In this document: positions 44,059 through 52,964 of the stretch, piece by piece | How positions within the stretch are numbered: the stretch's first letter is position 1 | Layout: each line of letters starts with the position of its first letter | NCBI RefSeq assembly: GCF_001050345.1 | Contig: NZ_LFMW01000013.1 | Location: forward strand, 1-64,000 | Direction: 5' to 3' | DNA: 64,000 nucleotides | DNA from: Pseudomonas fildesensis | Lineage (GTDB): Bacteria; Pseudomonadota; Gammaproteobacteria; Pseudomonadales; Pseudomonadaceae | Made by a program: the position numbers and the translations under genes | Notes under the pieces: generated by a model | The model's database searches: none | The model's input: the letters and a program-made list of their open reading frames with translations, nothing else | Told to the model about the DNA's origin: nothing

Positions 44059-45567
44059 ATGCAAGCAGCAGCTCTGGACATAGCAGCCGACGCGGTGCTG
44101 TGCCTGCGCAACATCAGCAAGGCCTATGGCCCGGTGCAGGTGCTGTCGCAGGTCAACGTGGACATTCGCCCCGGCGAAGTCCTGGCCCTGCTCGGCGAGA
44201 ACGGCGCAGGCAAGTCGACCTTGTCGTCGATCATCGCCGGCCTCGTGCAACCGGAAGTCGGGGGCAGCATGACCTGGCTGGGCGAGGCGTATGCGCCGGG
44301 CTCGCCGGGGGCCGCCTTGGGTGCCGGGATCGGCCTGATCCACCAGGAAATCCGCCTGCTGCCGCAATTGTCGATCGCCGAGAACATCTTCGTCGGCCGC
44401 CTGCCCATGCGTCACGGGCGGGTCGACCGCGAGTACATGGAGGCCCAGGCGCAGATCCAGCTGGAACGCCTGGGGCTCAAGGTGCCGGCATCGCGCAAGG
44501 TCGAAGGCCTGAGCGTGGCGGCCCAGCAACTGGTGGAAATCGCCAAGGCGCTGACCCTCAAGGCACAGCTGCTGATCCTCGACGAACCCACCGCTGCGTT
44601 GGGCGGTGAAGAGACCGAGCTACTGTTCCAGCAGGTCGAGCGGCTCAAGGCCGAGGGCGTGTCGTTTATCTATATCAGCCATCGCTTGGAAGAGATCGCG
44701 CGCATCGCCGACCGCGTGTTGGTGCTGCGCGACGGTCGCCAGATCGCCTTGCATGCCACGGCCCAGGTGCCGGTGCGTGAATTGGTCGAGCAAATGGTCG
44801 GGCGCAGCCTGGAACGGATTTTCCCCGCGCTGCAGCCACCGCAGGAACGGGTGATGTTGCAGGTCAAGGATTTGAGTTGCCGTGAGTTTGCGCTGCATGG
44901 CATTGATTTCAGCGTGCGCGCGGGTGAAGTGTTCGGCATTGCCGGTGTGGTCGGCGCCGGGCGGACCGAGCTGGTGCGCACCATTGCCGGTGCGGCCCAG
45001 GATATTCAGGGCCATATGGTGCTCGACGGCGAGGTGCGCCGCCTGCGCTCACCCTTCGAGGCGATTCAGGCCGGCGTGGTGCTGGTGCCCGAGGACCGCA
45101 AGCAGCAAGGCGTGGTCGTCGAGCATCGTATCGAAGACAACCTGATTTATGGCAACACCGACCTGCTGGACAAGCGTGGTTGGGTGTTCCCTGCCCCGCT
45201 GCGCGAATTTGCCCGCACGGCGGTGGCGCGGTTGGGCGTGAAGGGTGCGCCGCAGCAGCGGATTTCCAGCCTGTCCGGCGGGAACCAGCAGAAGGTCATT
45301 ATCGCCAAGTGGCTGGCGCGCAATCCCAAGGTGTTCATTCTCGATGAACCGACACGCGGGATTGATGTGGGCGCGCGGGCGGCGATTTATGAAGTGATCG
45401 CCGATTTGGCGGCCAAGGGCATGGCGGTGATTGTGGTGAGTTCGGATCTGGATGAAGTACTTGGGCTGTCCCATCGGGTGATGGTGATGAGCCGGGGCCG
45501 GCAGATGGGGATTCTGGAGCGTGGCGAGGCAACGCCCGTTTCGGTAATGGAAATGGCCACGGCCTAA
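44059..45567 (+). CDS. Sugar ABC transporter ATPase (RbsA family, two NBDs)
   Basis: A 502-residue protein with tandem nucleotide-binding domains, the usual size for RbsA/XylG. The first domain has a full Walker A (GENGAGKST), a signature-like LSVAAQQLVEIAKAL and LLILDEPTAALG. The second has the typical degenerate Walker A (GVVGAGRTEL) with LSGGNQQKVIIAKWL and VFILDEPTRGIDVGARAAIY. It powers the RbsC-like permease. It starts 15 nt after the binding-protein stop. Confidence 0.95.
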   Translation: MQAAALDIAADAVLCLRNISKAYGPVQVLSQVNVDIRPGEVLALLGENGAGKSTLSSIIAGLVQPEVGGSMTWLGEAYAPGSPGAALGAGIGLIHQEIRLLPQLSIAENIFVGRLPMRHGRVDREYMEAQAQIQLERLGLKVPASRKVEGLSVAAQQLVEIAKALTLKAQLLILDEPTAALGGEETELLFQQVERLKAEGVSFIYISHRLEEIARIADRVLVLRDGRQIALHATAQVPVRELVEQMVGRSLERIFPALQPPQERVMLQVKDLSCREFALHGIDFSVRAGEVFGIAGVVGAGRTELVRTIAGAAQDIQGHMVLDGEVRRLRSPFEAIQAGVVLVPEDRKQQGVVVEHRIEDNLIYGNTDLLDKRGWVFPAPLREFARTAVARLGVKGAPQQRISSLSGGNQQKVIIAKWLARNPKVFILDEPTRGIDVGARAAIYEVIADLAAKGMAVIVVSSDLDEVLGLSHRVMVMSRGRQMGILERGEATPVSVMEMATA

Positions 45568-45606
45568 TTAAAGCCAACAAAGATCAATTGTGAGAGCAAG
45601 GCCTTT

Positions 45607-45634
45607 GTGGTGAGCGAGCTTGCTCGCTCGCCAC
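45607..45634. repeat. Single REP palindrome
   Basis: GTGGTGAGCGAGCTTGCTCG, continuing to CTCGCCAC, is a REP-class palindrome in the 102-nt gap between the ABC ATPase gene and the first dehydrogenase. It could attenuate transcription between transport and enzyme genes. Confidence 0.8.
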
Positions 45635-45669
45635 AGGGTGTTAACCAATATTGAATTATGGAGTGTTCC

Positions 45670-46434
45670 ATGCAGCTTTTTAGTCTTCAGGGCCAGGTGG
45701 CTTTTGTGACCGGTGCCGGCAGCGGCATTGGCCAGGCTATCGCCGTAGGTCTCGCCGAAGCCGGCGCGGATGTCGCGTGTTTTGATCTACCCGGCAGCCC
45801 CGGTATCGCCAGCACCGTCGAACGCATCCAAACCCTCGGCCGCCGCGCCCTGGCCTTGAGCGGCACAGTCACCGAACGGGCCGCACTGGATGCCGCCGTC
45901 GCCCGCACCGAAAGCGAATTGGGCGAGCTGAGCGTGGCGGTCAATTGCGCCGGCATCGCCAATGCCCAGGCTGCCGAAGACCTGGAATTGCAACGCTGGC
46001 AAACCACCCTGGACATCAACCTCACCGGGATTTTCCTCAGTTGCCAGGCCCAGGCTGCGGTGATGTTGCCCCGTGGCAAAGGCGCCATCGTCAACATCGC
46101 CTCCATGTCGGGCAGCATCGTCAACCGTGGCCTGTTGCAGGCGCACTACAACACCTCCAAGGCCGGGGTGATCCACCTCAGCAAGAGCCTGGCGATGGAA
46201 TGGGCCGATAAGGGCCTGCGGGTCAATTGCATCAGCCCCGGCTACACCGCCACGCCGATGAACTCACGGCCGGAAGTCGCCGACCAGGTGAAGATTTTTG
46301 AACAGACCACGCCCATGGGCCGCATGGCCAGCGTGGAAGAAATGGTCGGCCCGGCGATTTTCCTGGTCAGCCAGGCCTCGTCTTTCTGCACCGGTGTCGA
46401 CCTGTTGGTCGATGGCGGTTTTGTTTGCTGGTAA
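45670..46434 (+). CDS. Short-chain dehydrogenase, polyol type (SDR 1)
   Basis: A 254-residue SDR. NAD(P)-binding TGAGSGIG at 14-21, NCAGI at 92-96, catalytic Ser in NIASMSGS (about 145-149), Tyr160 and Lys164 (HYNTSKAG). The C-terminal end DGGFVCW resembles arabitol and related polyol 2-dehydrogenases, which typically end in DGGYTCW. It therefore probably oxidises a polyol to a ketose. Start ATG 45670 has GGAG 8 nt upstream. It is the first enzyme gene after the importer. Confidence 0.92.
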   Translation: MQLFSLQGQVAFVTGAGSGIGQAIAVGLAEAGADVACFDLPGSPGIASTVERIQTLGRRALALSGTVTERAALDAAVARTESELGELSVAVNCAGIANAQAAEDLELQRWQTTLDINLTGIFLSCQAQAAVMLPRGKGAIVNIASMSGSIVNRGLLQAHYNTSKAGVIHLSKSLAMEWADKGLRVNCISPGYTATPMNSRPEVADQVKIFEQTTPMGRMASVEEMVGPAIFLVSQASSFCTGVDLLVDGGFVCW

Positions 46435-46452
46435 GCAGTGGAGCCCCTCGTC

Positions 46453-47253
46453 ATGTCGCAACGTTTCAGCGGTAAAACCGTAGTGATCACCGGCGCCTGC
46501 CGTGGCATCGGCGCCGGCATTGCCGAGCGCTTCGCCCAGGAAGGCGCCAACCTGGTATTGGCCTCCAACGACCTGGAGCGGGTGACCTTCACCGCCGAGC
46601 AACTGGCCCAGGAATACCAGGTCGACACGCTCGCCCTGGGCATCGATGTCACGAACGAAGCCGATATCGAAACGCTCTACCGCGAAGGCCACGCGCGCTT
46701 TGGCAGCATCGACGTGTCGGTGCAAAACGCCGGCATCATCACCATCGACCACTACGACAAGATGCCCCGCGCCGACTTCGACAAGGTGCTGCAGGTCAAC
46801 ACCACCGGCGTGTGGCTCGGTTGCCGCGAGGCGGCCAAATACATGGTCAAGCAAGGCAGCGGGCGGTTGATCAACACCTCCTCGGGCCAGGGCCGCCAGG
46901 GGTTTATCTACACGCCGCACTACGCCGCGAGCAAAATGGGCGTAATCGGAATCACCCAAAGCCTCGCGCTGGAACTGGCGCGGCACAACATCACGGTCAA
47001 CGCGTTCTGCCCCGGTATCATTGAAAGCGAAATGTGGGACTACAACGACCGCGTATGGGGCGAGATCCTCAGCACCGATGAAAAGCGCTACGGCAAGGGT
47101 GAATTGATGGCCGAGTGGGTCAAGAACATCCCCCTGCGCCGCGCCGGCAAACCCTCGGATGTCGCGGGCCTGGTGGCGTTCCTCGCCTCGGATGACGCGG
47201 CCTACCTCACCGGGCAGGCGATCAATATCGACGGTGGCCTGATCATGTCGTAA
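46453..47253 (+). CDS. Short-chain dehydrogenase (SDR 2)
   Basis: A 266-residue SDR, 18 nt after SDR 1. The cofactor motif is TGACRGIG (13-20), NAG at 92-94, Ser143/144, Tyr157 and Lys161 (HYAASKMG). The substrate loop includes GIIESEMWDYNDRVWGEIL, like sorbitol and butanediol dehydrogenases. A second polyol oxidoreductase next to the first suggests either two substrates or an oxidation and inversion of configuration (oxidise at one carbon, reduce at another). The start ATG 46453 follows GGAG at 11 nt. Confidence 0.92.
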   Translation: MSQRFSGKTVVITGACRGIGAGIAERFAQEGANLVLASNDLERVTFTAEQLAQEYQVDTLALGIDVTNEADIETLYREGHARFGSIDVSVQNAGIITIDHYDKMPRADFDKVLQVNTTGVWLGCREAAKYMVKQGSGRLINTSSGQGRQGFIYTPHYAASKMGVIGITQSLALELARHNITVNAFCPGIIESEMWDYNDRVWGEILSTDEKRYGKGELMAEWVKNIPLRRAGKPSDVAGLVAFLASDDAAYLTGQAINIDGGLIMS

Positions 47254-47298
47254 GGGTTTGGTATCCTCACGGCCATTGAGTCAACAACTGAGGCCTTC

Positions 47299-48252
47299 AT
47301 GAGCCAGATCGAAGAACAGCGCCTGATCACCAAGATCGCGAGCCTCTATTACGAAGAAGGGCTCAAGCAGTCCGAGATTTCCACGCAGCTGGATTTGTCC
47401 CAGTCCTTTATCAGCCGCGCCCTGCGTCGGGCGCTGCAGGACGGCGTGGTGAAGATCAGCGTAATGCGCCTGCAAGGCCTGCACCTGGAGCTGGAAAATC
47501 AACTGCAGCGCCGCTACGGCGTGCGGCGGGTGATCGTGGTGGAAGCCACTGAGCCGGGCAATGATGAAAGCATCAAGCAAGCCATCGGCTCGGCCGCCGC
47601 GCACTACCTGGAGACCAGTCTGTCGCCCCAGGACCACATCGGCATTTCATCGTGGAGCAGCACCATTCGCGCCATGGTCGGCCATCTGCATGCCCAACCG
47701 GGCAAACAAGGCGCCCAGGAAGTGGTACAACTGTTGGGCGGCGTCGGCAACAAAGGCGCCTTTGAAGCCACCCTGCTCACCCAGCGCCTGGCCACCCTGC
47801 TCAACTGCCCGGCGTTCCTGCTGCCGTCGCAAAGCATCGAGCAATCGGTGGAAAGCAAGCAGCGCATCGTCGAGATGGAAGAGGTCAAGGAAGTGCTGCA
47901 ACGCTTTGACAGCATCACCCTGGCGATCGTCGGCATCGGCGATCTGGAGCCCTCACAACTGCTGCGCAACAGCGGCAACTACTACACCGAAGAGATGCTG
48001 CGCCTGCTGGCTGAACGTGGCGCGGTCGGCGATATCTGCCTGCGCTACTTCGACGCACAGGGCAAACCGGTGCTGGAAGAAGATGAAGAATTCGTAGTGT
48101 CGGTGGCGCTGCCCAAGTTGCGCTCGATCCACCGCGTGCTCGGCCTGGCCGGCGGGCTGAACAAGGTCCAGGCGATTCGTGGCGCGCTCAAGGGCGGCTA
48201 CCTCGACATCCTGATCACCGACCTCGACACCGCCCAGGCCCTGAACCACTAA
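47299..48252 (+). CDS. SorC/DeoR-type sugar-binding transcriptional regulator
   Basis: A 317-residue SorC-family regulator. The N-terminal HTH is YYEEGLKQSEISTQLDLSQS (residues 17-36), followed by FISRALRRAL. The rest is the sugar-phosphate-binding domain (GISSWSSTIRAMVGHL, VVQLLGGVGN, IVGIGDLEPSQLL, LGLAGGLNKVQAIRGAL). Such regulators respond to a phosphorylated intermediate of the pathway they control. It is inside the operon, so the cluster is probably autoregulated, acting at the divergent promoter near 41.96 kb. Confidence 0.92.
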   Translation: MSQIEEQRLITKIASLYYEEGLKQSEISTQLDLSQSFISRALRRALQDGVVKISVMRLQGLHLELENQLQRRYGVRRVIVVEATEPGNDESIKQAIGSAAAHYLETSLSPQDHIGISSWSSTIRAMVGHLHAQPGKQGAQEVVQLLGGVGNKGAFEATLLTQRLATLLNCPAFLLPSQSIEQSVESKQRIVEMEEVKEVLQRFDSITLAIVGIGDLEPSQLLRNSGNYYTEEMLRLLAERGAVGDICLRYFDAQGKPVLEEDEEFVVSVALPKLRSIHRVLGLAGGLNKVQAIRGALKGGYLDILITDLDTAQALNH

Positions 48253-48276
48253 CCCCTTTTCTGGAGACTGCCGCTC

Positions 48277-49200
48277 ATGACGTCCAAGCTCGAACAACTC
48301 AAGCAATTCACTACCGTGGTCTGCGACACCGGCGACCTCGACGCCATTAGCCGCTTGCGCCCGGTCGACGCCACCACCAACCCTTCGCTGCTACTCAAGG
48401 CCGCCGCCATCCCGGACTACGCCGAGCTGCTGCGCAATGCCGTAAACCTGTCAAAAGGCGATGTAGGCCTTGCCTGCGACCACTTCGCCGTGTCGGTGGG
48501 TGCCGGCATTCTGAAGGTAATCCCTGGGCGTATCTCCACCGAAGTCGACGCGCGCCTGTCCTTCGATGAAGACGCGCTGTGGGCCAAGGCCAACCAGTTG
48601 ATCGCCCTGTACGACCAGGCCGGTGTCGGCCGCGACCGCGTGCTGATCAAACTGGCCTCCACCTGGGAAGGCATCCGCACCGCCGAACGCCTGGAAAAAG
48701 CCGGCATCCAGACCAACCTGACCCTGCTGTTCTCCTTCGCCCAGGCCGTCGCCTGCGCCGATGCCGGGGTGTTCCTGATCTCGCCGTTCGTGGGCCGCAT
48801 CTACGACTGGTACCGCAAGAACACCGGCCTGGACTACACAGGCGTTGAGGACCCGGGCGTGCAGTCGGTAACGCGTATCTACAACTACTACAAGGCCAAC
48901 CAGATCAGCACCGTGGTGATGGGCGCGAGCTTCCGCACCCTCAGCCAGATCGAACAGCTGGCGGGGTGTGATCGCCTGACCATCAGCCCGGACCTGCTGC
49001 AAAAGCTCGACGAAGACCAGGGCACGCTGGAGCGCAAGTTGGTGCCGGTGACCGACGGCGAAGCGCGTCAGCCAATGAACGAAGCGCAATTTCGCTGGGC
49101 GTCGAATGAAGATGCGATGGCGACGGAGAAACTGGCGGAAGGGATTCGGCAGTTTGCGCGGGATCAGGAGAAGCTTGAGGCTGTGCTGGCCGCGCTATAA
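48277..49200 (+). CDS. tal: Transaldolase
   Basis: A 307-residue class I transaldolase of the TalB type. The Schiff-base lysine is Lys125 ([13 protein letters not shown]), Asp17 lies in VVCDTGD, and [18 protein letters not shown] and [11 protein letters not shown] are family signatures. It swaps a dihydroxyacetone unit between sedoheptulose 7-phosphate and glyceraldehyde 3-phosphate in the cytosol. Coupled to the sugar cluster 24 nt after the regulator, it with the split transketolase forms a dedicated non-oxidative pentose-phosphate module. It may also be the cell's main transaldolase. Confidence 0.95.
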   Translation: MTSKLEQLKQFTTVVCDTGDLDAISRLRPVDATTNPSLLLKAAAIPDYAELLRNAVNLSKGDVGLACDHFAVSVGAGILKVIPGRISTEVDARLSFDEDALWAKANQLIALYDQAGVGRDRVLIKLASTWEGIRTAERLEKAGIQTNLTLLFSFAQAVACADAGVFLISPFVGRIYDWYRKNTGLDYTGVEDPGVQSVTRIYNYYKANQISTVVMGASFRTLSQIEQLAGCDRLTISPDLLQKLDEDQGTLERKLVPVTDGEARQPMNEAQFRWASNEDAMATEKLAEGIRQFARDQEKLEAVLAAL

Positions 49201-49220
49201 CGCTATTGCACTGTAGGCGC

Positions 49221-49243
49221 GAGGGGGGCCTGAGTTCCCCCTC
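49221..49243. terminator. Hairpin between convergent tal and lipoprotein genes
   Basis: Arms GAGGGGG (49221-49227) and CCCCCTC (49237-49243) with a 9-nt loop lie just after the transaldolase stop and reach into the end of the convergent lipoprotein gene. No T-run is present, so termination may be weak or factor-assisted. Confidence 0.45.
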
Positions 49244-50141
49244 ACGGCGAAACGCTTTGCGCCGCCATATTTTCAAACGGCATCGGCACCGATTTGATCG
49301 CGCCGTCCAGGTTACGGTAACGGTGGTAGACACCGGCCGAAGGTAACAACCGACCGCGCTCCACCACGCGACGACCGTCCAGTACATAACGTACGGTCTG
49401 CTCGCCAGCGTCAGCCACGCCCTCACCTGCGCGCAAGTCCTGGGCGAAGACGCGCATGGCCTCGTCGATGCAGACTTCGAGTTGCTCGTTCACCTTGGCC
49501 CATTCCAGGTGACCGTCGTCGATGCATTGCGCACCACAACTGCGAAAGGGCTGCCCGACCACTTCGATCCGCCGTTGATACAGCACCGACCCGGCGATGT
49601 CCTGGACCTGTACCCGGTTGACCAGGATAAAGCTGCCCCGGTCCGCGCTCAGCACCAGCCGCGGCTCGACCAGCACCAGCGCGCTGATCTGCCCCTGCGC
49701 CGCAGGCAGGCCCGCCGCCTGGCTGGTCTGTTGATAGCGTCGCGAAATAGCCGCTTCCAGGTTCTGCTCAGCGAGCAGCGTCGTCATCGGGCGGGCATCG
49801 TGTTCTGCGCTATTGCGCGCATCGCGCTCCAGTACACCCACGCCGGTCTGGGTATTGATGGCACTGGCGATCAACAAGCCCACCACGCCCCCCGCGTTCA
49901 CGGCACTGCGCGTGACATTGTCGCTGACTTGGGCCGCGTCCGACGCACGCTTGCTGTCAATCACCATCGACGCCGTGACGAAGCCCTGGGCCGGCAACCG
50001 CACCTCGACCTTGGCACCGTGGGTATTGATGTACGACAGGGCGGACGGCGTATTGAAGCCGGGTTCAGGCAGCTGATGCTGGGCGCACGCTCCCAGCATC
50101 AGGCCACTGGCGATGAGCAACGCACTGCCCAGTTGCTTCAT
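49242..50141 (-). CDS. Putative lipoprotein of unknown function
   Basis: A 299-residue protein with a lipoprotein signal: a hydrophobic stretch then LMLGAC at residues 14-19, so Cys19 would be lipidated. The mature part has no motif I recognise. It contains a glycine-rich segment (NAGGVVGLLIASAINTQTG) that may be a membrane-associated hairpin, and two cysteines in SCGAQC near residue 203. Start ATG 50141 overlaps the upstream lipoprotein stop by 4 nt (ATGA), so the two are translated together and probably act together at the envelope. Confidence 0.8.
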   Translation of the reverse strand: MKQLGSALLIASGLMLGACAQHQLPEPGFNTPSALSYINTHGAKVEVRLPAQGFVTASMVIDSKRASDAAQVSDNVTRSAVNAGGVVGLLIASAINTQTGVGVLERDARNSAEHDARPMTTLLAEQNLEAAISRRYQQTSQAAGLPAAQGQISALVLVEPRLVLSADRGSFILVNRVQVQDIAGSVLYQRRIEVVGQPFRSCGAQCIDDGHLEWAKVNEQLEVCIDEAMRVFAQDLRAGEGVADAGEQTVRYVLDGRRVVERGRLLPSAGVYHRYRNLDGAIKSVPMPFENMAAQSVSP

Positions 50142-50833
50142 TGGGCGAACGGAGTGATGACCAGTTGGCGGCTGCTGTCCACGGCCTGGTAGTAGGCGTT
50201 CGACAAGTTGCTGTAGTTGGGTTGGTCCCACTCGCCCTGCGCCGGTTGCGTCACGGCAAACGGCTTGTACCACAGCAGGTGATTGTCACGCAGATCGACC
50301 ACCAGGCCGATGCCGCCCACTTGCGGGGTCGGCACGCTGGTCGGCACCACGCTGTAGTACGTCCGGTACGCGCCGCTCGCCGTGTAGGAAATCAACAGCA
50401 GGCGATCCACACCGTACTTGGCTTGCAACGGCGTCAGGTCACGGCCGAAGAAGCCTTCGCGGAACTTGTTTTCCTTGAATTTGGTGAGGTCGATCGACTC
50501 GTCCACGCGCTTGGCCTTGTAGCCCTTGGCGACCAGCTTGGCGACGATTTCGTCAGGGATACTCGCGGCGTCCTGCAGCTTCCAGGTACTGACCTGAGTG
50601 CTGAGCTTGCTGTTGATGCCCTTGTTGATCGCCAGGTCCAGCAACCCCTGTTGGCCGCCCAGCACCAGCTCCGAGGGCGGCAGCGTGGTCATGGCCACGC
50701 CGATGGTCTGGCTCTTGTCGCTCCAGAACTGCGCGTCGAGCTCGACGGGCTTCTGGATGTTGGCCGCGCAGCCATACAGGCCGGAACAGATGAAAATCAG
50801 GGCGATACAGTTTCGGAGCGTGCGAAATGCCAC
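50138..50833 (-). CDS. Putative lipoprotein of unknown function
   Basis: A 231-residue protein. I choose the GTG at 50833 because AAAAGGA lies 8 nt upstream and gives a proper lipoprotein signal ending LYGC (Cys22 or so); an ATG at 50908 would put 25 unneeded residues before it. The mature protein is charged and soluble-looking (FWSDKSQTIGVAMTTLPPSE, LLISYTASGAYRTYY). No family recognised. It is the first gene of a two-gene lipoprotein operon. Confidence 0.78.
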   Translation of the reverse strand: MAFRTLRNCIALIFICSGLYGCAANIQKPVELDAQFWSDKSQTIGVAMTTLPPSELVLGGQQGLLDLAINKGINSKLSTQVSTWKLQDAASIPDEIVAKLVAKGYKAKRVDESIDLTKFKENKFREGFFGRDLTPLQAKYGVDRLLLISYTASGAYRTYYSVVPTSVPTPQVGGIGLVVDLRDNHLLWYKPFAVTQPAQGEWDQPNYSNLSNAYYQAVDSSRQLVITPFAQ

Positions 50834-50992
50834 TGGAAAAGTCCTTTTAGAGAGTGGTTTGCTAGCAGTACCTGGTGAGGTAGTGGGCAAAGGCCATCGT
50901 GGTGCCATTAGCCGCTGGCGATATTAGAAGGAGGAGAAAATGGCGTCAACTTAATAACTTTTTGCGTAATGAAAGGCGACCAACGGTAGGAC

Positions 50993-51009
50993 CGGGCTTC
51001 TAAAGCCCG
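50993..51009. repeat. Short hairpin in intergenic space
   Basis: CGGGCTT (50993-50999) pairs with AAGCCCG (51003-51009), extended by GGAC/GTCC with one bulge. It lies in the 250-nt gap between the 5' end of the lipoprotein operon and the 3' end of the SotB-like gene. It could terminate the upstream transcript, though no T-run follows. The rest of the gap shows no gene. Confidence 0.4.
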
Positions 51010-51083
51010 TGTCCAGTTTCCTTTCATTGTGCAGTTGTACGCAGGTTGCAAGAGCAAAGACTAGGCGTCTGCTTAGCGCCTAC

Positions 51084-52268
51084 TCAGGCTTGGGCCACAC
51101 CCTGCCCAAACCGCCGAATCGCCAGGCAATACCCTATCAACGCCACCGCCGCCAGCAACCCGCCCGCCGCGCCGATCCAGGCGAAGCCGAAGTGGCTGCC
51201 GACCCAGCTGCCCATCAGGGCGCCGCCGCCGATGCCGATGTTGTAGATGCCGGAGAACATCGCCATCGCGACGTCGGTGGCGTCCGGTGCCAGCACCAGT
51301 ACCTTGGACTGCATCGCCAGGCCGAAGCCCATAATTGCCATGCCCCAGAACACGCTGAGGCCAACCAGGTACGACTCGGCGCCGCTCAGCGGCAACATCA
51401 GCGCCAGGCACGCCGTGAGCAGGAACACGGCGCTGATCACAAAGATGTGCGGGTTGAAGCGGTGCACCAGGCTGAACAGCAGCGAGCCGATGATGCCAGC
51501 GCCGCCAAATACCAGCAGGAACAGGGTCACAGCGTTGCCGCTCAGGCCTGCGACGCCTTCGACGAAGGGTTCGATGTAGCTGTAGGCGGTGAATTGCGCG
51601 GTGACCACCATCGCGGTCAGCACGTAGAGCGCCACCAGTGCCGGGCGTTTGAACAGCAGTGGCAGGCTGCGCAGAGAGCCGGAGTTCTGGCTCGGCAGCA
51701 GCGGCAAGGTACGCGCCAGCCAGAACACCAGGGCGGCGGCGAACGCGGCGATGACCAGGAAGGTGGTGCGCCAGCCCATGGCTTCGCCCAGCAGGCGGCC
51801 GAGCGGGATGCCGAGAACCATCGCCAGGGACGTGCCGGTGGCCAACAGGCCGAGGGCTTGCACCTGCTTGCCTTCCGGCGCCAGGCGCACGGCGAGGGAT
51901 GCGGTGATCGACCAGAACAGCGCATGGGACAAGGCGATGCCGATGCGGCTGACCATCAACAGGCCAAAGCTGGTGGCCACGCTGGAAAGGATATGGCTGG
52001 CGATAAACAGGCCAAACAACACGATCAGCAGCTTGCGCCGTTCGATGTTGCGGGTCAGCAGCATCACTGGCAGCGAGGTTAGGGACACGATCCAGGCGTA
52101 GATGGTGAGCATCAGGCCTACGCTGGCGATGGGCATGTCGAAGCTGGCGCCGATGGCGCTGAGCAGTCCGACCGGCACAAATTCGGTGGTATTGAACACA
52201 AAGGCGGCCAGCGCGAGGGCGATGACCGGTTGCCAGTTGGCTTGGGGTGTTGCGGCTGAAAGGCTCAT
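51084..52268 (-). CDS. Sugar/arabinose efflux transporter (SotB-like MFS)
   Basis: A 394-residue MFS exporter, near the length of SotB. The N-terminal [18 protein letters not shown] is the hallmark of the SotB/YdhP branch, and [20 protein letters not shown] and [15 protein letters not shown] follow. These transporters export sugars such as arabinose, IPTG-like compounds or drugs across the inner membrane. Start ATG 52268 is chosen to match family length; its ribosome binding site is weak. It stands alone between the lipoprotein pair and the broken pilin gene. Confidence 0.9.
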   Translation of the reverse strand: MSLSAATPQANWQPVIALALAAFVFNTTEFVPVGLLSAIGASFDMPIASVGLMLTIYAWIVSLTSLPVMLLTRNIERRKLLIVLFGLFIASHILSSVATSFGLLMVSRIGIALSHALFWSITASLAVRLAPEGKQVQALGLLATGTSLAMVLGIPLGRLLGEAMGWRTTFLVIAAFAAALVFWLARTLPLLPSQNSGSLRSLPLLFKRPALVALYVLTAMVVTAQFTAYSYIEPFVEGVAGLSGNAVTLFLLVFGGAGIIGSLLFSLVHRFNPHIFVISAVFLLTACLALMLPLSGAESYLVGLSVFWGMAIMGFGLAMQSKVLVLAPDATDVAMAMFSGIYNIGIGGGALMGSWVGSHFGFAWIGAAGGLLAAVALIGYCLAIRRFGQGVAQA

Positions 52269-52390
52269 TGAACGGCGCGGCACTCTGACGATGATCAAAC
52301 GGCCACGCCGTAGAAGCGCCGCCGCCGAGCATTCTATAGGTTTCTCGGTCGGCTGTTGGCGCAGATCCTACGCATTCGTCGCCCGATGCC

Positions 52391-52719
52391 TCATGGCGCG
52401 GTGAGGGTAATCACGTAGTTTTCGGCTGAATCGGCTTGCCGCCGCCGTCCACCAGCAGATAACGCTGGTCGTAATAACGCCCGCCGCCGCTGTCCGCAAC
52501 CAGCAGCACGTGGGCCGCCGGGTCGCCCAGTGCCTTGACGCTGGCCACCGGGGCCACACTTCGCACGTCGACCCGGGTGCCACGGCTGGCGTTGGCGCAT
52601 CCCGTCAATTGAATCACCGCACCGCTGCGCGCATTTGTCGCACAGCCTGACTCCACGATAGCGCCTGTGAACTGAATCGTTCCATGGCTCGCGGGCTGAG
52701 CCGCACCGCATGCGCCCAC
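52391..52719 (-). pseudogene. Type 1 fimbrial-type pilin gene with a 3' frameshift
   Basis: The frame from GTG 52719 reads as a small pilin: GTIQFTGAIVESGC (residues 13-26), LTGCANASRGTRV and YLLVDGGGKPIQPK, then stops at 52411. The usual C-terminal strand NYVITLTAP appears in the next frame and ends with a stop at 52391. One extra A in the run of four at 52419-52422 would join them. The N-terminus also lacks a proper start and signal: the frame is open back to an ATT codon, after a TAG. So the gene is decayed or has a sequencing error. Two cysteines (positions 26 and 41) match the pilin disulfide. Confidence 0.7.
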
Positions 52720-52787
52720 CCAGAAACACCGGAGGCCCGCAATCTAATGCCGATCAGTTAGGAAATAGAAAGAGCGGGAAGTAACCT

Positions 52788-52923
52788 GTGGCGAGGGAGG
52801 CCTCCCAGCCTGCAAACAGGCTGCGCTGTCGCGCAGAGAACCTGCCGATAAATCGGAAAATTATTTATGTTTAAAATCAATAAGATAAATTTTGCTCTAT
52901 AAGAGCTTGCTCCCTCACCACAG
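52788..52923. repeat. Degenerate REPIN next to the array
   Basis: A left arm beginning GTGGCGAGGGAGG at 52788 and a right arm AGAGCTTGCTCCCTCACCAC ending near 52921 belong to the same class as the adjacent array. The arms have diverged and the interior is replaced by an AT-rich stretch (52855-52900). Confidence 0.65.
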
Positions 52924-52964
52924 GGATGGTGTTTGGCCTAATTGTGGCTGACACACTGCTTATT

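Noticed and set aside
43255-44529. 424-codon minus-strand frame across the binding protein and ATPase genes
   Set aside because: It spans two conserved genes on the other strand and has no ribosome binding site or family motif.
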